A stretch of 5,982 nucleotides of DNA from Rhodospirillales bacterium (GCA_028866445.1 JAGWIE010000099.1:1-5982), one strand, 5' to 3'. Shown: positions 1 to 5,982, counted from the stretch's first letter. Program-made: numbers and translations. Notes: generated from the letters alone by a model not told the origin.

Positions 1-2
1 AG

Positions 3-299
3 ATGGCGAGCGTGACTGTTGCGGTGACACACCCCGCGATGCCCTTTGCCGATAACCAGGCACCGGATTACCCGCAATCAGCCATTGATGCCGGGGAGCA
101 GGGCGTGGCGCGTTTCGTGCTTTATCTGGGGGCCGATGGGCGCGTGCAGAGCTTCCACCTTACCCAAACCAGCGGTTATGCGGACCTTGATGCCAATGTG
201 CGCGCGGCGGCCATGGGCTGGCGCTACCAGCCCGCCATGCGCAACGGTGTGGCCGTGCCTTCCACGATCGCGTTTTTTGTAAAATTTGCGCCGCGCTGA
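3..299 (+). CDS. TonB C-terminal domain protein (probably 5'-truncated)
   Basis: This is a TonB-family C-terminal domain, the periplasmic part of energy-transducer proteins that contacts outer-membrane receptors or partner proteins. Residues 23-96 carry the family pattern: YPQSAIDAG, then GVARFVLYLGADGRV with the small beta-hairpin, TSGYADLD, and a final WRYQPAMRNGVAVPSTIAFFVKF strand region. An ATG lies at base 3, but the first 22 residues contain neither a signal peptide nor a membrane anchor. A periplasmic TonB domain needs one, so the true start is probably to the left of the window. The stop is TGA at 297-299. The next gene follows in the same direction after about 40 bases, so the two may be co-transcribed. 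The domain call is firm. Which TonB-like protein this is, and its partner, cannot be told from the C-terminus alone. Confidence 0.82.
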   Translation: MASVTVAVTHPAMPFADNQAPDYPQSAIDAGEQGVARFVLYLGADGRVQSFHLTQTSGYADLDANVRAAAMGWRYQPAMRNGVAVPSTIAFFVKFAPR

Positions 300-340
300 A
301 GCCTGCTTGCGGGGGGACGTGAGCCTGCTAGGTTTTGAGT

Positions 341-712
341 ATGCATCTTACCCAACCGCATGAGGCGCCTCCCGCGGCGCAGATTGATTTCAACCAGTTT
401 CTGTCCGTGGATATCCGCATCGGCACCGTGGTGGCGGCGGAGCCTTACCCCGAGGCCCGCAAACCGGCCTATAAGCTGAGCATTGATTTCGGCCCTGGCA
501 TTGGCGTGAAACGCTCCAGCGCGCAGATTACCAGGCATTACACGCCGGAGGAGCTACTGGGGCGGCAGGTAGCGGCGGTGGTGAATTTTCCGCCGCGCCA
601 GATCGGCAAATTTATGTCCGAGGTGCTGACGCTGGGCTTTCCGGATGCGGATGGCGAGGTGGTGCTGTTCGCGCCTGACCAGAATGTGCCGAACGGAGCG
701 CGGTTGTTTTAG
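341..712 (+). CDS. csaA: CsaA-like chaperone (tRNA-binding/OB-fold domain protein)
   Basis: The 123-residue protein matches the CsaA family, about 110 residues, a small dimeric OB-fold protein of the tRNA-binding-domain class described as an export-related chaperone. Recognisable blocks are VDIRIGTVVAAEPYPEARKP (residues 23-42), KLSIDFGPGIGVKRSSAQIT (45-64), the AVVNFPPRQIGKFMSEVLTLG stretch (79-99) and the C-terminal PDQNVPNGARLF (112-123). The OB-fold spans about residue 17 to the end, preceded by a short Pro/Ala-rich tail not typical of shorter homologues. I chose the ATG at 341 because an AGG at 330-332 sits 8 bases upstream. A TTG at 335 is in frame and would add two residues. It acts in the cytoplasm. 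The family's in vivo role outside Bacillus is poorly defined. It converges on the AbiTii-like gene, with a 280-base gap between them. Confidence 0.9.
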   Translation: MHLTQPHEAPPAAQIDFNQFLSVDIRIGTVVAAEPYPEARKPAYKLSIDFGPGIGVKRSSAQITRHYTPEELLGRQVAAVVNFPPRQIGKFMSEVLTLGFPDADGEVVLFAPDQNVPNGARLF

Positions 713-992
713 GGGGATGGGGGAAAGCGGAATGACGGGCTTTGAAGTCTTCAGACAAAAAAGTTGACGCAGAAAATGCGGAGCGGAAGGATCTTAGAAA
801 ATGCCTCTATCGCGGCTTTCGCGTAACCGGCGGATTCCGCATCTCTACATCCGTCCCTTGCTTGCGGCCAACGCCTGTACAGGGAGAGCTCGGACGGGCT
901 TCCTTGGAGCGGAGGCAGTTGTCATGGTATAGTAGAGTTAGGCAACGAGACGCTCGCACCTACGCCCATTACTATTTAAGTTCATGGCGACA
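713..992. other. Gap between csaA and the AbiTii-like gene, no convincing gene
   Basis: This stretch separates two convergent genes. No tRNA-like cloverleaf, hairpin with a T-run, or protein family is visible. A 43-codon ATG reading frame lies at 801-932 (+), with AAGG at 787-790 ten bases upstream. Its product is basic and matches nothing I recognise, so it is probably chance. A longer frame opens with TTG at 742 but runs 85 bases into the opposing gene and has no recognisable domain. A 7-base inverted repeat (ATGCGGA at 776-782, TCCGCAT at 836-842) and a 4-bp hairpin (CGAG-ACG-CTCG, 946-956) are too weak to call terminators. GC content falls across this gap toward the AbiTii-like gene, so the left boundary of the inserted segment probably lies here. 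Confidence 0.6.
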
Positions 993-2078
993 TTATTTAA
1001 CAACCGCAGCCGGAACAAGCACGGCAGTAGTGGCTGATTGTGGGGCGAGCAACAGGAGGTCTGCAACTAACATATAAGTGTAAACTACGTATCGATCGGC
1101 CTCTTCGCGAGACGAGATCTCTGCATGACTACCTTTTTGTGCAGCTGTAAATGCAGCATCCAATCGATCACCAATAAAACGTAAACTCGAACCTACTACT
1201 GCCTCATAGCGCCCCGAATCCGAATGCTCTTCGATATAGGCAATAAGACGATTGATGTAATTGTCTGGCCCAAGCTTGATTGTCTTTTGTTTGCCATTAA
1301 CATTTTTTATTGCATCCGCCGTAGCAGGAAATAGAACATCGGCAAGGTCTTGAAAAATGCGCCTGCAGCTGTGTACTGCGTTTGCCCAATCTTCGGGGTT
1401 ATCAGAGTGTAGATTCTCGTAAACGGCTGAAAATTTTTGGACTGCTCGGGGCACTGTTTCACTAATTTTTTTATCGACATCAGAACGAATTCGAGAGAAA
1501 ATATCATCTGCGATGCCAGAAAACCTAAGCTCGTCATACCGTCGCGAAACATACCGATGCAGGAAGCCTCTTCGACTGGCCAGCATTTCGACATCATTAG
1601 ATAACAACGTACGCAAACTGTTACGCTCAGCAGTGTTTCCTGATGGCTGATGGACGAACTGGCTTGGGTTTGCTGAGGTAATGGATATGTTTGCGTCGCG
1701 TGTAGCAGAAATTGCAGCCTTCGTCATAGATATGCGTTCTTCCAGCACCTCAACGGCGAGAGTGCTAGCTTTCTCCAAGACAGTTTCAGTCTTGTCTTTG
1801 TTGTGTATCTTAACTTGGCTGATTCGGCCTGCAAGTTGAGCTATACGCCAGACGTCAGAAGGAATACCACTGGGCGTTGAAGGGTAGCCGGAGGCTTCGT
1901 ATTCAAATGCTAGCTGATGATCTTGATCGTTCAGTAAACGGGCTAAACGAGAGGCCTTTAACAAACAGGCAGACAATGTTGTCTCGGACAACTCAATATT
2001 TTCAAGAATTTCACCGGCGAGCAACAACGCCTGCTGGAGCGCTTTCCTGCTCGGTGGGATAGTGTTCTCGTCAACCAT
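993..2078 (-). CDS. AbiTii-like domain protein, putative phage-defence gene
   Basis: This 361-residue soluble protein resembles the AbiTii family. The match is residues 37-66, ACLLKASRLARLLND followed by an acidic stretch and EYEASGYPSTP, which fits the helical L-x2-A-x2-LA-x2-L...E-x3-GYP pattern of that N-terminal domain. AbiTii domains are associated with abortive phage infection by family naming; the biochemical activity is unknown. The remainder is predicted mainly helical. It contains NPEDWANAVHSCRRIFQDLA (227-246), DNYINRLIAYIEE (272-284) and KGSHAEISSREEADRY (315-330), the last two like C-terminal segments of other Abi-type or hypothetical defence proteins. I see no nuclease, protease or nucleotide-binding motif and no convincing membrane segment. 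The ATG at 2078 has a good AAAGGGG ribosome site 5 bases upstream. The gene is AT-richer (40-50% GC in counted lines) than its neighbours, which suggests horizontal acquisition. The family call rests on motif memory, not a search. Confidence 0.7.
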   Translation of the reverse strand: MVDENTIPPSRKALQQALLLAGEILENIELSETTLSACLLKASRLARLLNDQDHQLAFEYEASGYPSTPSGIPSDVWRIAQLAGRISQVKIHNKDKTETVLEKASTLAVEVLEERISMTKAAISATRDANISITSANPSQFVHQPSGNTAERNSLRTLLSNDVEMLASRRGFLHRYVSRRYDELRFSGIADDIFSRIRSDVDKKISETVPRAVQKFSAVYENLHSDNPEDWANAVHSCRRIFQDLADVLFPATADAIKNVNGKQKTIKLGPDNYINRLIAYIEEHSDSGRYEAVVGSSLRFIGDRLDAAFTAAQKGSHAEISSREEADRYVVYTYMLVADLLLLAPQSATTAVLVPAAVVK

Positions 2079-2083
2079 CGACG

Positions 2084-2090
2084 CCCCTTT
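2084..2090 (-). promoter_or_regulatory. Ribosome binding site of the AbiTii-like gene
   Basis: Read on the minus strand, AAAGGGG lies 5 bases before the ATG at 2078. It is the strongest Shine-Dalgarno match among the leftward genes and fixes this start. An in-frame-shifted upstream ATG at 2179 belongs to another frame and would overlap the gene by more than 200 bases. Confidence 0.65.
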
Positions 2091-2103
2091 CTAGAACGAT
2101 ACG

Positions 2104-2154
2104 ATCTTAGCCCAACAGCATGATACTGTAACGTGTATGCGACGAAGCGCACAA
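2104..2154 (-). promoter_or_regulatory. Possible promoter of the AbiTii-like gene
   Basis: Two weak sigma-70-like arrangements are visible on the minus strand. One has TTGTGC (2149-2154) and TACAGT (2125-2130), 18 bases apart. The other has TTACAG (2126-2131) and TAAGAT (2104-2109), 16 bases apart, which would give a leader of about 20 bases. Neither matches consensus well, but the gene lies 257 bases beyond cobT and needs either its own promoter or readthrough. No clear terminator follows cobT, so readthrough from the cobST operon is also possible. Confidence 0.2.
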
Positions 2155-2335
2155 GGCTGGGTAGCAAGCGGGCGGACATCGTCCACCATTGATGCGGCGG
2201 TTGGTTGTTTGCTCGTCAAATCCGAAATTGATGGCAGGGGTTGTTCACCCTAATTGTCTTTTGTCCGTTTTTTTGGCACGCTTAAACCAAGCCGGAACGA
2301 CCTGGATGGGCGCGGAGCAGCCAGCAGCCGGTCGA

Positions 2336-4213
2336 TCAAGCCACCAAGGTTGACTGGCGGCTGGCATAGCGCGACCACGCTTCGGCGGCATCTTCATCGA
2401 ACAACTCTGTAAGTTTGCGCATCATCGTGCCGCCCAGCTCCTCGGCATCCACGATCGTGACCGCGCGGCGGTAATAGCGCGTTACGTCATGGCCAATGCC
2501 GATGGCGATAAGCTCCACCGCTTCGCGCATTTCAATGTCCTTAATCACGTCGCGCAGATGCCGTTCCAGATAATTGCCGGGGTTTACCGAAAGCGTGGAA
2601 TCGTCAACCGGCGCGCCATCTGAAATCACCATCAAGATGCGCCGGTGCTCAGGCCGCGCCAATATACGGCGATAAGCCCAGAGCAGCGACTCACCGTCGA
2701 TATTTTCTTTCAGCAATCCTTCACGCAGCATCAGCCCAAGATTTTTGCGCGCCCGGCGCCAGGGTGTGTCAGCGGCTTTGTAGATGATGTGGCGCAGATC
2801 ATTCAGCCGGCCCGGATTTTCCGGTTTGCCTGCCTGCATCCAGGCTTCGCGGCTTTGTCCGCCTTTCCAGGCGCGGGTGGTGAAGCCCAGAACCTCCACC
2901 TTCACTGCGCAGCGTTCCAGCGTGCGGGCCAGAATATCCGCACACATTGCCGCCACGGTAATGGGGCGGCCGCGCATGGAACCGGAATTGTCGATAAGAA
3001 GTGTGACCACGGTATCGCGGAAATCCGTGTCGCGTTCGCGTTTATAGGTCAGCGCCAGCAGCGGGTCGGCAATCACGCGGGAGAGGCGGGCCGGGTCCAG
3101 CATGCCTTCTTCCAGGTCGAATTCCCAGGCGCGGGTTTGCTGGGCCAGCAGGCGGCGTTGCAGCCGGTTGGCGAGTTTGGAGACCAATGCTTGCAGATGC
3201 TGCAATTGCTGGTCGAGCTGCATCCGCAGCCGCCCCAGCTCATCCGCATCGCACAAATCCTCAGCAGCCACTTCTTCGTCGAAGGCACGGGTGAAGGCGC
3301 GGTAGCCGGTTCTTTCATCGCCCGTTGGCGGCGTGCGCTGCTGCTGCGGGCCAGCGGGGGATTCGCCACCATCGCCGGGCGCATCCTCGGTGTTTTCATC
3401 GTCATCGCCGGATTGCTCGGAGCTATCGGCATCGGCCATATCCGGGGCGGAGGCTTGCGCCGGAGCTTTATCCTGCGGGGTTTCGCCTTCGTTTTCCTCG
3501 GCCTGATTCTGCTGCGGCGCTTCCTCGTTATTGCCGTTTTCGTCCTCGGCTTGCTCGTCCTCGCCGGGCTCGGCCTCACCCTCGGCGATGTTAACGGCGG
3601 CGAGCAGCTTTCGCGCCGCGGTGATGAACGAATCCTGGTTGTTGCGCGCGCTGGCAAGGTCGTTCAGCGCCTGTTCGGCCTGCGGGTCCAGCGTGCCGCG
3701 CCAAAGGTCGAGCACGGGCTTTGCGGCATCCGGAATGGAGTCCGGGTCCATCCGCTCACGCGCAAGCAGCGAAAGGGCGGTGTGCAGGGGAATTTGGTCG
3801 CGGGAGGATATTTGCGCGAGCCCCGCTTGTTCGTATTCCGCGCCCAGCTTGCCGCGCAGATTGGCGGCGACACCGGCCATGAATTCCGAGCCGACGATTT
3901 CAACCCGTGCCTGCTCCAGCGCGTCGAACGCTTCCTTGCCGTCACGCGATGCGGGGGCGCGGGCATTATGCAGGCTGTCGTCATGATGGCGCAGCCTGAG
4001 GGCGATGGCATCCGCGGCGGCCCGCAGCTTGGTCATCTCAGGTGCTGGCAGCGTGCGCGAAGGCGGCGGCAGCCGGGCGCGTTTGCCGGTAAGCCCCGAG
4101 GGGCCAGGCTGATACGCCACCTGCACATCCGCGTTATGGGCCATGGCGCGCAGCGTGCCCGAAATTGCGCGTTTGAAATCCTCTGCCTTGCCTTGGTCTT
4201 GCTTGCTGCTCAT
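2336..4213 (-). CDS. cobT: Cobaltochelatase subunit CobT (VWA/MIDAS protein)
   Basis: CobT is the VWA-domain subunit of the aerobic-pathway cobaltochelatase. With the AAA+ partner CobS it forms the chaperone-like ring complex that works with CobN to insert Co(II) into hydrogenobyrinate a,c-diamide in the cytoplasm. The 625 residues match the usual length of about 630. An N-terminal helical domain (about 1-205) contains the family's ARLPPPSRTLP region (46-56). An Asp/Glu/Gln-rich low-complexity linker spans about 210-300. A helical segment follows (325-395), including TRAWEFDLEEGMLDPARLSR. The C-terminal VWA domain (about 400-605) has the MIDAS motif DNSGSM (408-413), a Thr in GFTTRAW (443-449) and SDGAP with the third metal ligand Asp532. 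The start ATG is 6 bases after the cobS stop with no strong ribosome site, so translational coupling to cobS is likely. cobN and other cobalamin genes are absent from the window, so the pathway role is inferred from the family. Confidence 0.95.
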   Translation of the reverse strand: MSSKQDQGKAEDFKRAISGTLRAMAHNADVQVAYQPGPSGLTGKRARLPPPSRTLPAPEMTKLRAAADAIALRLRHHDDSLHNARAPASRDGKEAFDALEQARVEIVGSEFMAGVAANLRGKLGAEYEQAGLAQISSRDQIPLHTALSLLARERMDPDSIPDAAKPVLDLWRGTLDPQAEQALNDLASARNNQDSFITAARKLLAAVNIAEGEAEPGEDEQAEDENGNNEEAPQQNQAEENEGETPQDKAPAQASAPDMADADSSEQSGDDDENTEDAPGDGGESPAGPQQQRTPPTGDERTGYRAFTRAFDEEVAAEDLCDADELGRLRMQLDQQLQHLQALVSKLANRLQRRLLAQQTRAWEFDLEEGMLDPARLSRVIADPLLALTYKRERDTDFRDTVVTLLIDNSGSMRGRPITVAAMCADILARTLERCAVKVEVLGFTTRAWKGGQSREAWMQAGKPENPGRLNDLRHIIYKAADTPWRRARKNLGLMLREGLLKENIDGESLLWAYRRILARPEHRRILMVISDGAPVDDSTLSVNPGNYLERHLRDVIKDIEMREAVELIAIGIGHDVTRYYRRAVTIVDAEELGGTMMRKLTELFDEDAAEAWSRYASRQSTLVA

Positions 4214-4219
4214 GGCGCG

Positions 4220-5227
4220 TCAGGCGGTTTTGCGCAGGCCAGCCGGAATTTCTTCGTTGAAGCAGCGCTGGTAGTATTCAGCCACCATCTGGCGCTCCGC
4301 CTCGTCGCATTTGTTAAGGAAGGTGAGGCGGAAAGCGAAGCCGACATCCCCGAAAATGCGCGTGTTTTCCGCCCAGGTGATGACCGTGCGCGGGGACATG
4401 ACGGTGGAAAGATCGCCCGCGATGAAGCCCGCTCGGGTGAGGTCCGCCAGCGCCACCATGGCACCAACGCGCTTCTTCGCCGCTTCGTCTTTCGGATCGT
4501 AGCCCATTTTCGACATCACGATCGCGACTTCCTGCGCGTGCGGTAGATAGTTAAGCGTGGCGACGACATTCCAGCGGTCCATCTGGCCCTGGTTGATCTG
4601 CTGGGTGCCGTGATAAAGCCCCGTGGTGTCGCCCAAGCCAACCGTGTTGGCGGTGGCGAACAGCCGGAAGGCCGGGTGCGGGCGGATGACGCGGTTCTGG
4701 TCAAGCAGGGTGAGTTTGCCTTCAACCTCCAGCACGCGCTGGATGACGAACATCACATCAGGGCGGCCGGCATCATATTCATCGAACACCAGGGCGCAGG
4801 CATGTTGCAGCGCCCAGGGCAGAATGCCTTCTCGGAACTCGGTAACCTGTTTGCCATCCTTCAGCACAATCGCGTCTTTGCCGACGAGGTCGATACGGCT
4901 GATATGGCTATCCAGGTTCACGCGGATACAGGGCCAGTTGAGCCTGGCGGCCACCTGCTCGATATGCGTGGATTTTCCGGTGCCATGATAACCCTGAACC
5001 ATGACGCGGCGGTTGAAGGCGAACCCGGCCAGAATGGCGAGCGTGGTCTCGCGGTCGAATTTATAGGATTTGTCGATTTCGGGCACATGCTCGGTGCGGG
5101 CGGAGAAAGCCGGCACTTCGAGGTCTGATTCGAAGCCAAAAACGTCTTTCACCTTTACCGTAATGTCCGGCAGGTCGATCGCCGAGGTCGGCAGGGGGTG
5201 GGTTTGGGTCGTCACGGCGTCGTTCAT
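4220..5227 (-). CDS. cobS: Cobaltochelatase subunit CobS (AAA+ ATPase)
   Basis: CobS is the MoxR-type AAA+ ATPase of the cobaltochelatase. It hydrolyses ATP in a ring with CobT to drive cobalt insertion by CobN. The 335 residues match the family length of about 330. The N-terminal CobS-specific segment (about 1-45) includes VFGFESDLEVPAFSART. The AAA+ core then has Walker A GYHGTGKST (79-87, Lys85), Walker B ALVFDEYD (145-152, Asp149/Glu150), a sensor-1-like ATAN (191-194), an arginine-finger candidate in DRW (Arg218) and a sensor-2-like SPRTVITWAE (278-287, Arg280). All key ATPase residues are present, so the enzyme should be active. The ATG at 5227 is supported by AGGA at 5237-5240, nine bases upstream. 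It lies 57 bases after the J-domain gene and 6 bases before cobT, as expected for one transcript. Confidence 0.96.
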   Translation of the reverse strand: MNDAVTTQTHPLPTSAIDLPDITVKVKDVFGFESDLEVPAFSARTEHVPEIDKSYKFDRETTLAILAGFAFNRRVMVQGYHGTGKSTHIEQVAARLNWPCIRVNLDSHISRIDLVGKDAIVLKDGKQVTEFREGILPWALQHACALVFDEYDAGRPDVMFVIQRVLEVEGKLTLLDQNRVIRPHPAFRLFATANTVGLGDTTGLYHGTQQINQGQMDRWNVVATLNYLPHAQEVAIVMSKMGYDPKDEAAKKRVGAMVALADLTRAGFIAGDLSTVMSPRTVITWAENTRIFGDVGFAFRLTFLNKCDEAERQMVAEYYQRCFNEEIPAGLRKTA

Positions 5228-5236
5228 TCACTCAAT

Positions 5237-5240
5237 TCCT
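5237..5240 (-). promoter_or_regulatory. Ribosome binding site of cobS
   Basis: AGGA on the minus strand lies 9 bases before the cobS ATG at 5227. It gives cobS its own initiation signal, unlike cobT, which follows cobS by 6 bases without one. Confidence 0.5.
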
Positions 5241-5247
5241 ATCAATC

Positions 5248-5293
5248 GCGCCTCGGCGCACGGGTCTCTGTGCTGGAAGCCCCTTTATGGGGC
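5248..5293 (-). repeat. Two small hairpins between the J-domain gene and cobS
   Basis: Two perfect inverted repeats lie in or next to the 57-base spacer. GCCCC (5279-5283) pairs with GGGGC (5289-5293) around TTTAT, and this hairpin includes the J-domain gene stop at 5285-5287. GCGC (5248-5251) pairs with GCGC (5256-5259) around a four-base loop just upstream of the cobS ribosome site. Neither has a T-run on the transcribed strand, so they are unlikely to be intrinsic terminators. They could tune mRNA stability or cobS translation, or simply reflect high GC. Confidence 0.35.
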
Positions 5294-5890
5294 CGAGGCG
5301 GGCACTTCCGGTTGCCGGGATGAGGTTAGTTTGCCACGCAGGGCCGCGTAAGCAAGGTTGATGGTCTTTAAAATCTCTTCGGCTTTGCGGTCGCCATGGT
5401 TGGCATCCGGGTGGTGGCGCTTCACCAGCTCTTTATAACGGGTTTTCGCAACGTCCAATGTCACCGGCCAGGAAAGGTTGAGCACCTGCAAGGGCTCGCG
5501 CAGTTCAGGCGGGGCACCATGTGTGGCGGGTTTCTGTGGGCGCTTGCCGAAGGCAAAGGCGTGCAGCTCGGCCTCAACCGCTTCTTCCAGCCTCGCCGCC
5601 TTGCCGTTCTGGCCAAGCGGCCAGGTGGGGCGCTGCCAGGACGAATCCTCGCGGGTCGAGGCCTCGATCTCATCCGGAGACATGCCTTTGTAGTAATCCC
5701 ACGAGGCATTGAACGCCCGCACATGCTCCAGGCAGAACCAGTGAAATTCACGCAGCGCCGTGCGGGATTTGGGCGCACGGTATTCGCCCGCATGAGGGCA
5801 GCCTGGCGTGTCGCATGGCTGGCCGGGGGCGGCTGGGTCTGGCGCATAGGCGCGGCGCTTGCTTTGCGGCTTGTCGTCGGACGAAATCAT
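5285..5890 (-). CDS. J-domain (DnaJ-like) protein upstream of cobS
   Basis: The 201-residue protein has a C-terminal J domain (about 138-186) with the HPD motif at 160-162 inside RYKELVKRHHPDANHGDRKA. That is the site by which J proteins stimulate Hsp70/DnaK. The N-terminal half has Cys26, Cys31, Cys53 and His56 (C-x4-C...C-x2-H), which looks like a small zinc site, followed by WDYYKGMSPDEIEA (64-77) and RPTWPLG (87-93). This architecture is the one found before cobS in many alphaproteobacteria. There are no glycine-rich or classical DnaJ zinc-repeat regions, so it is not DnaJ itself. I preferred the ATG at 5890. The frame stays open to a GTG at 5950, but that adds 20 residues unlike family members. 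No strong ribosome site precedes either start. Co-direction with cobS and cobT suggests it delivers Hsp70 to that complex, which is inference. Confidence 0.85.
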   Translation of the reverse strand: MISSDDKPQSKRRAYAPDPAAPGQPCDTPGCPHAGEYRAPKSRTALREFHWFCLEHVRAFNASWDYYKGMSPDEIEASTREDSSWQRPTWPLGQNGKAARLEEAVEAELHAFAFGKRPQKPATHGAPPELREPLQVLNLSWPVTLDVAKTRYKELVKRHHPDANHGDRKAEEILKTINLAYAALRGKLTSSRQPEVPASAP

Positions 5891-5934
5891 GCGCCTAATG
5901 TGCGCGCTCGCGCGCCGCGCGGCAACAACCCTTT

Positions 5935-5955
5935 GCGCCGTTATGCACACGGCGC
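5935..5955. promoter_or_regulatory. Perfect inverted repeat in the divergent gap, possible operator or leader hairpin
   Basis: GCGCCGT (5935-5941) and ACGGCGC (5949-5955) form a 7-bp perfect dyad around a 7-base centre. It lies 45 bases upstream of the J-domain gene start and about 22 bases before the probable rightward start at 5978. It could be a binding site shared by the two divergent promoters or a hairpin in one leader. Clear -35/-10 boxes are not visible; GATAAT at 5962-5967 is a -10-like match on the plus strand. Confidence 0.35.
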
Positions 5956-5977
5956 GGGACAGATAATGGAGTTGACG

Positions 5978-5982
5978 ATGAC
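5978..5982 (+). CDS. Probable start of a rightward gene cut by the window edge
   Basis: Only the first five bases (ATGAC) are inside the window. The start is supported by GGAG at 5968-5971 with a six-base spacer, a good ribosome site. A second ATG at 5966 is in frame but has no such site. In many alphaproteobacteria a BolA-family gene lies divergent from this J-domain/cobS/cobT cluster, and those proteins often begin Met-Thr, so bolA is a guess from gene order only. No product can be read from the sequence here. Confidence 0.3.

Noticed and set aside
904..933. Sigma-70-like boxes TTGGAG and TATAGT on the plus strand
   Set aside because: The -10 match is fair but the -35 is poor, and no plus-strand gene follows. 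An antisense transcript into the AbiTii-like gene cannot be supported from sequence alone.
742..1077. A 111-codon frame on the plus strand starting with TTG
   Set aside because: It has no recognisable domain, no good ribosome site and a rare start, and it runs into the opposing AbiTii-like gene.
1958..2179. A 73-codon minus-strand frame starting upstream of the AbiTii-like gene
   Set aside because: It overlaps the AbiTii-like coding region by 121 bases in another frame, has Arg/Ser/Cys-rich composition typical of shadow frames, and matches no family.
2237..2274. GGGT-TGTTC-ACCC hairpin followed by T-rich sequence, considered as a terminator
   Set aside because: The stem is only 4 bp, the long T-run begins more than 15 bases after it, and no plus-strand gene ends nearby. 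On the minus strand the run is A and does not terminate cobT.
2316..2329. Tandem 7-base repeat (AGCAGCC twice) just after the cobT stop
   Set aside because: Two copies of a short GC-rich unit are expected by chance in this composition and have no evident function.
2140..2335. Possible tRNA or attachment site explaining the AbiTii-like insertion
   Set aside because: No cloverleaf, T-loop consensus or flanking direct repeat could be found on either strand.
2645..4546. A 633-codon open frame on the plus strand, with hydrophobic stretches that look like membrane helices
   Set aside because: It is antisense to cobT and the end of cobS, both firmly identified. The hydrophobic runs come from reading the acidic linker's Glu/Asp codons backwards as Phe, Leu and Ile. 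High GC keeps the frame open.

Overview
The window looks like a chromosomal segment of an alphaproteobacterium. The main reason is the leftward cluster of a zinc-motif J-domain protein, CobS and CobT. These are the aerobic-type cobaltochelatase AAA+/VWA subunits, and this gene order is typical of that class. Core genes are GC-rich: 60-base lines I counted in csaA, cobT and cobS gave 55-72% GC. The genus cannot be fixed from this sequence.

Layout, left to right. (1) Bases 3-299, rightward: the C-terminal TonB domain of a protein probably cut by the window edge. (2) Bases 341-712, rightward: a CsaA-type tRNA-binding-fold chaperone. (3) Bases 713-992: a gap with no convincing gene. (4) Bases 993-2078, leftward: a 361-residue protein with an AbiTii-like N-terminus, a family linked to abortive infection. 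It is clearly AT-richer (40-50% GC in counted lines) and is the one accessory-looking gene. (5) Bases 2079-2335: a gap holding its ribosome binding site and a possible promoter. (6) Bases 2336-5890, leftward: a tight operon read in the order J-domain protein, cobS, cobT. (7) Bases 5891-5982: a divergent regulatory gap with a perfect 7-bp inverted repeat, ending at the probable start of a rightward gene cut by the window edge.

How the genes fit together. CobS (AAA+ ATPase) and CobT (VWA/MIDAS protein) form the ATP-driven chaperone-like part of the Co(II) chelatase that acts with CobN in aerobic cobalamin synthesis. CobN is not in the window. The J-domain protein is co-directional and probably co-transcribed with them, which suggests a folding or assembly role for the complex, but that is inference. 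The AbiTii-like gene appears to be a self-contained cargo gene between csaA and the end of cobT. It is the best candidate for an under-described (defence) function. I saw no insertion sequence, integrase, tRNA, rRNA or CRISPR array.
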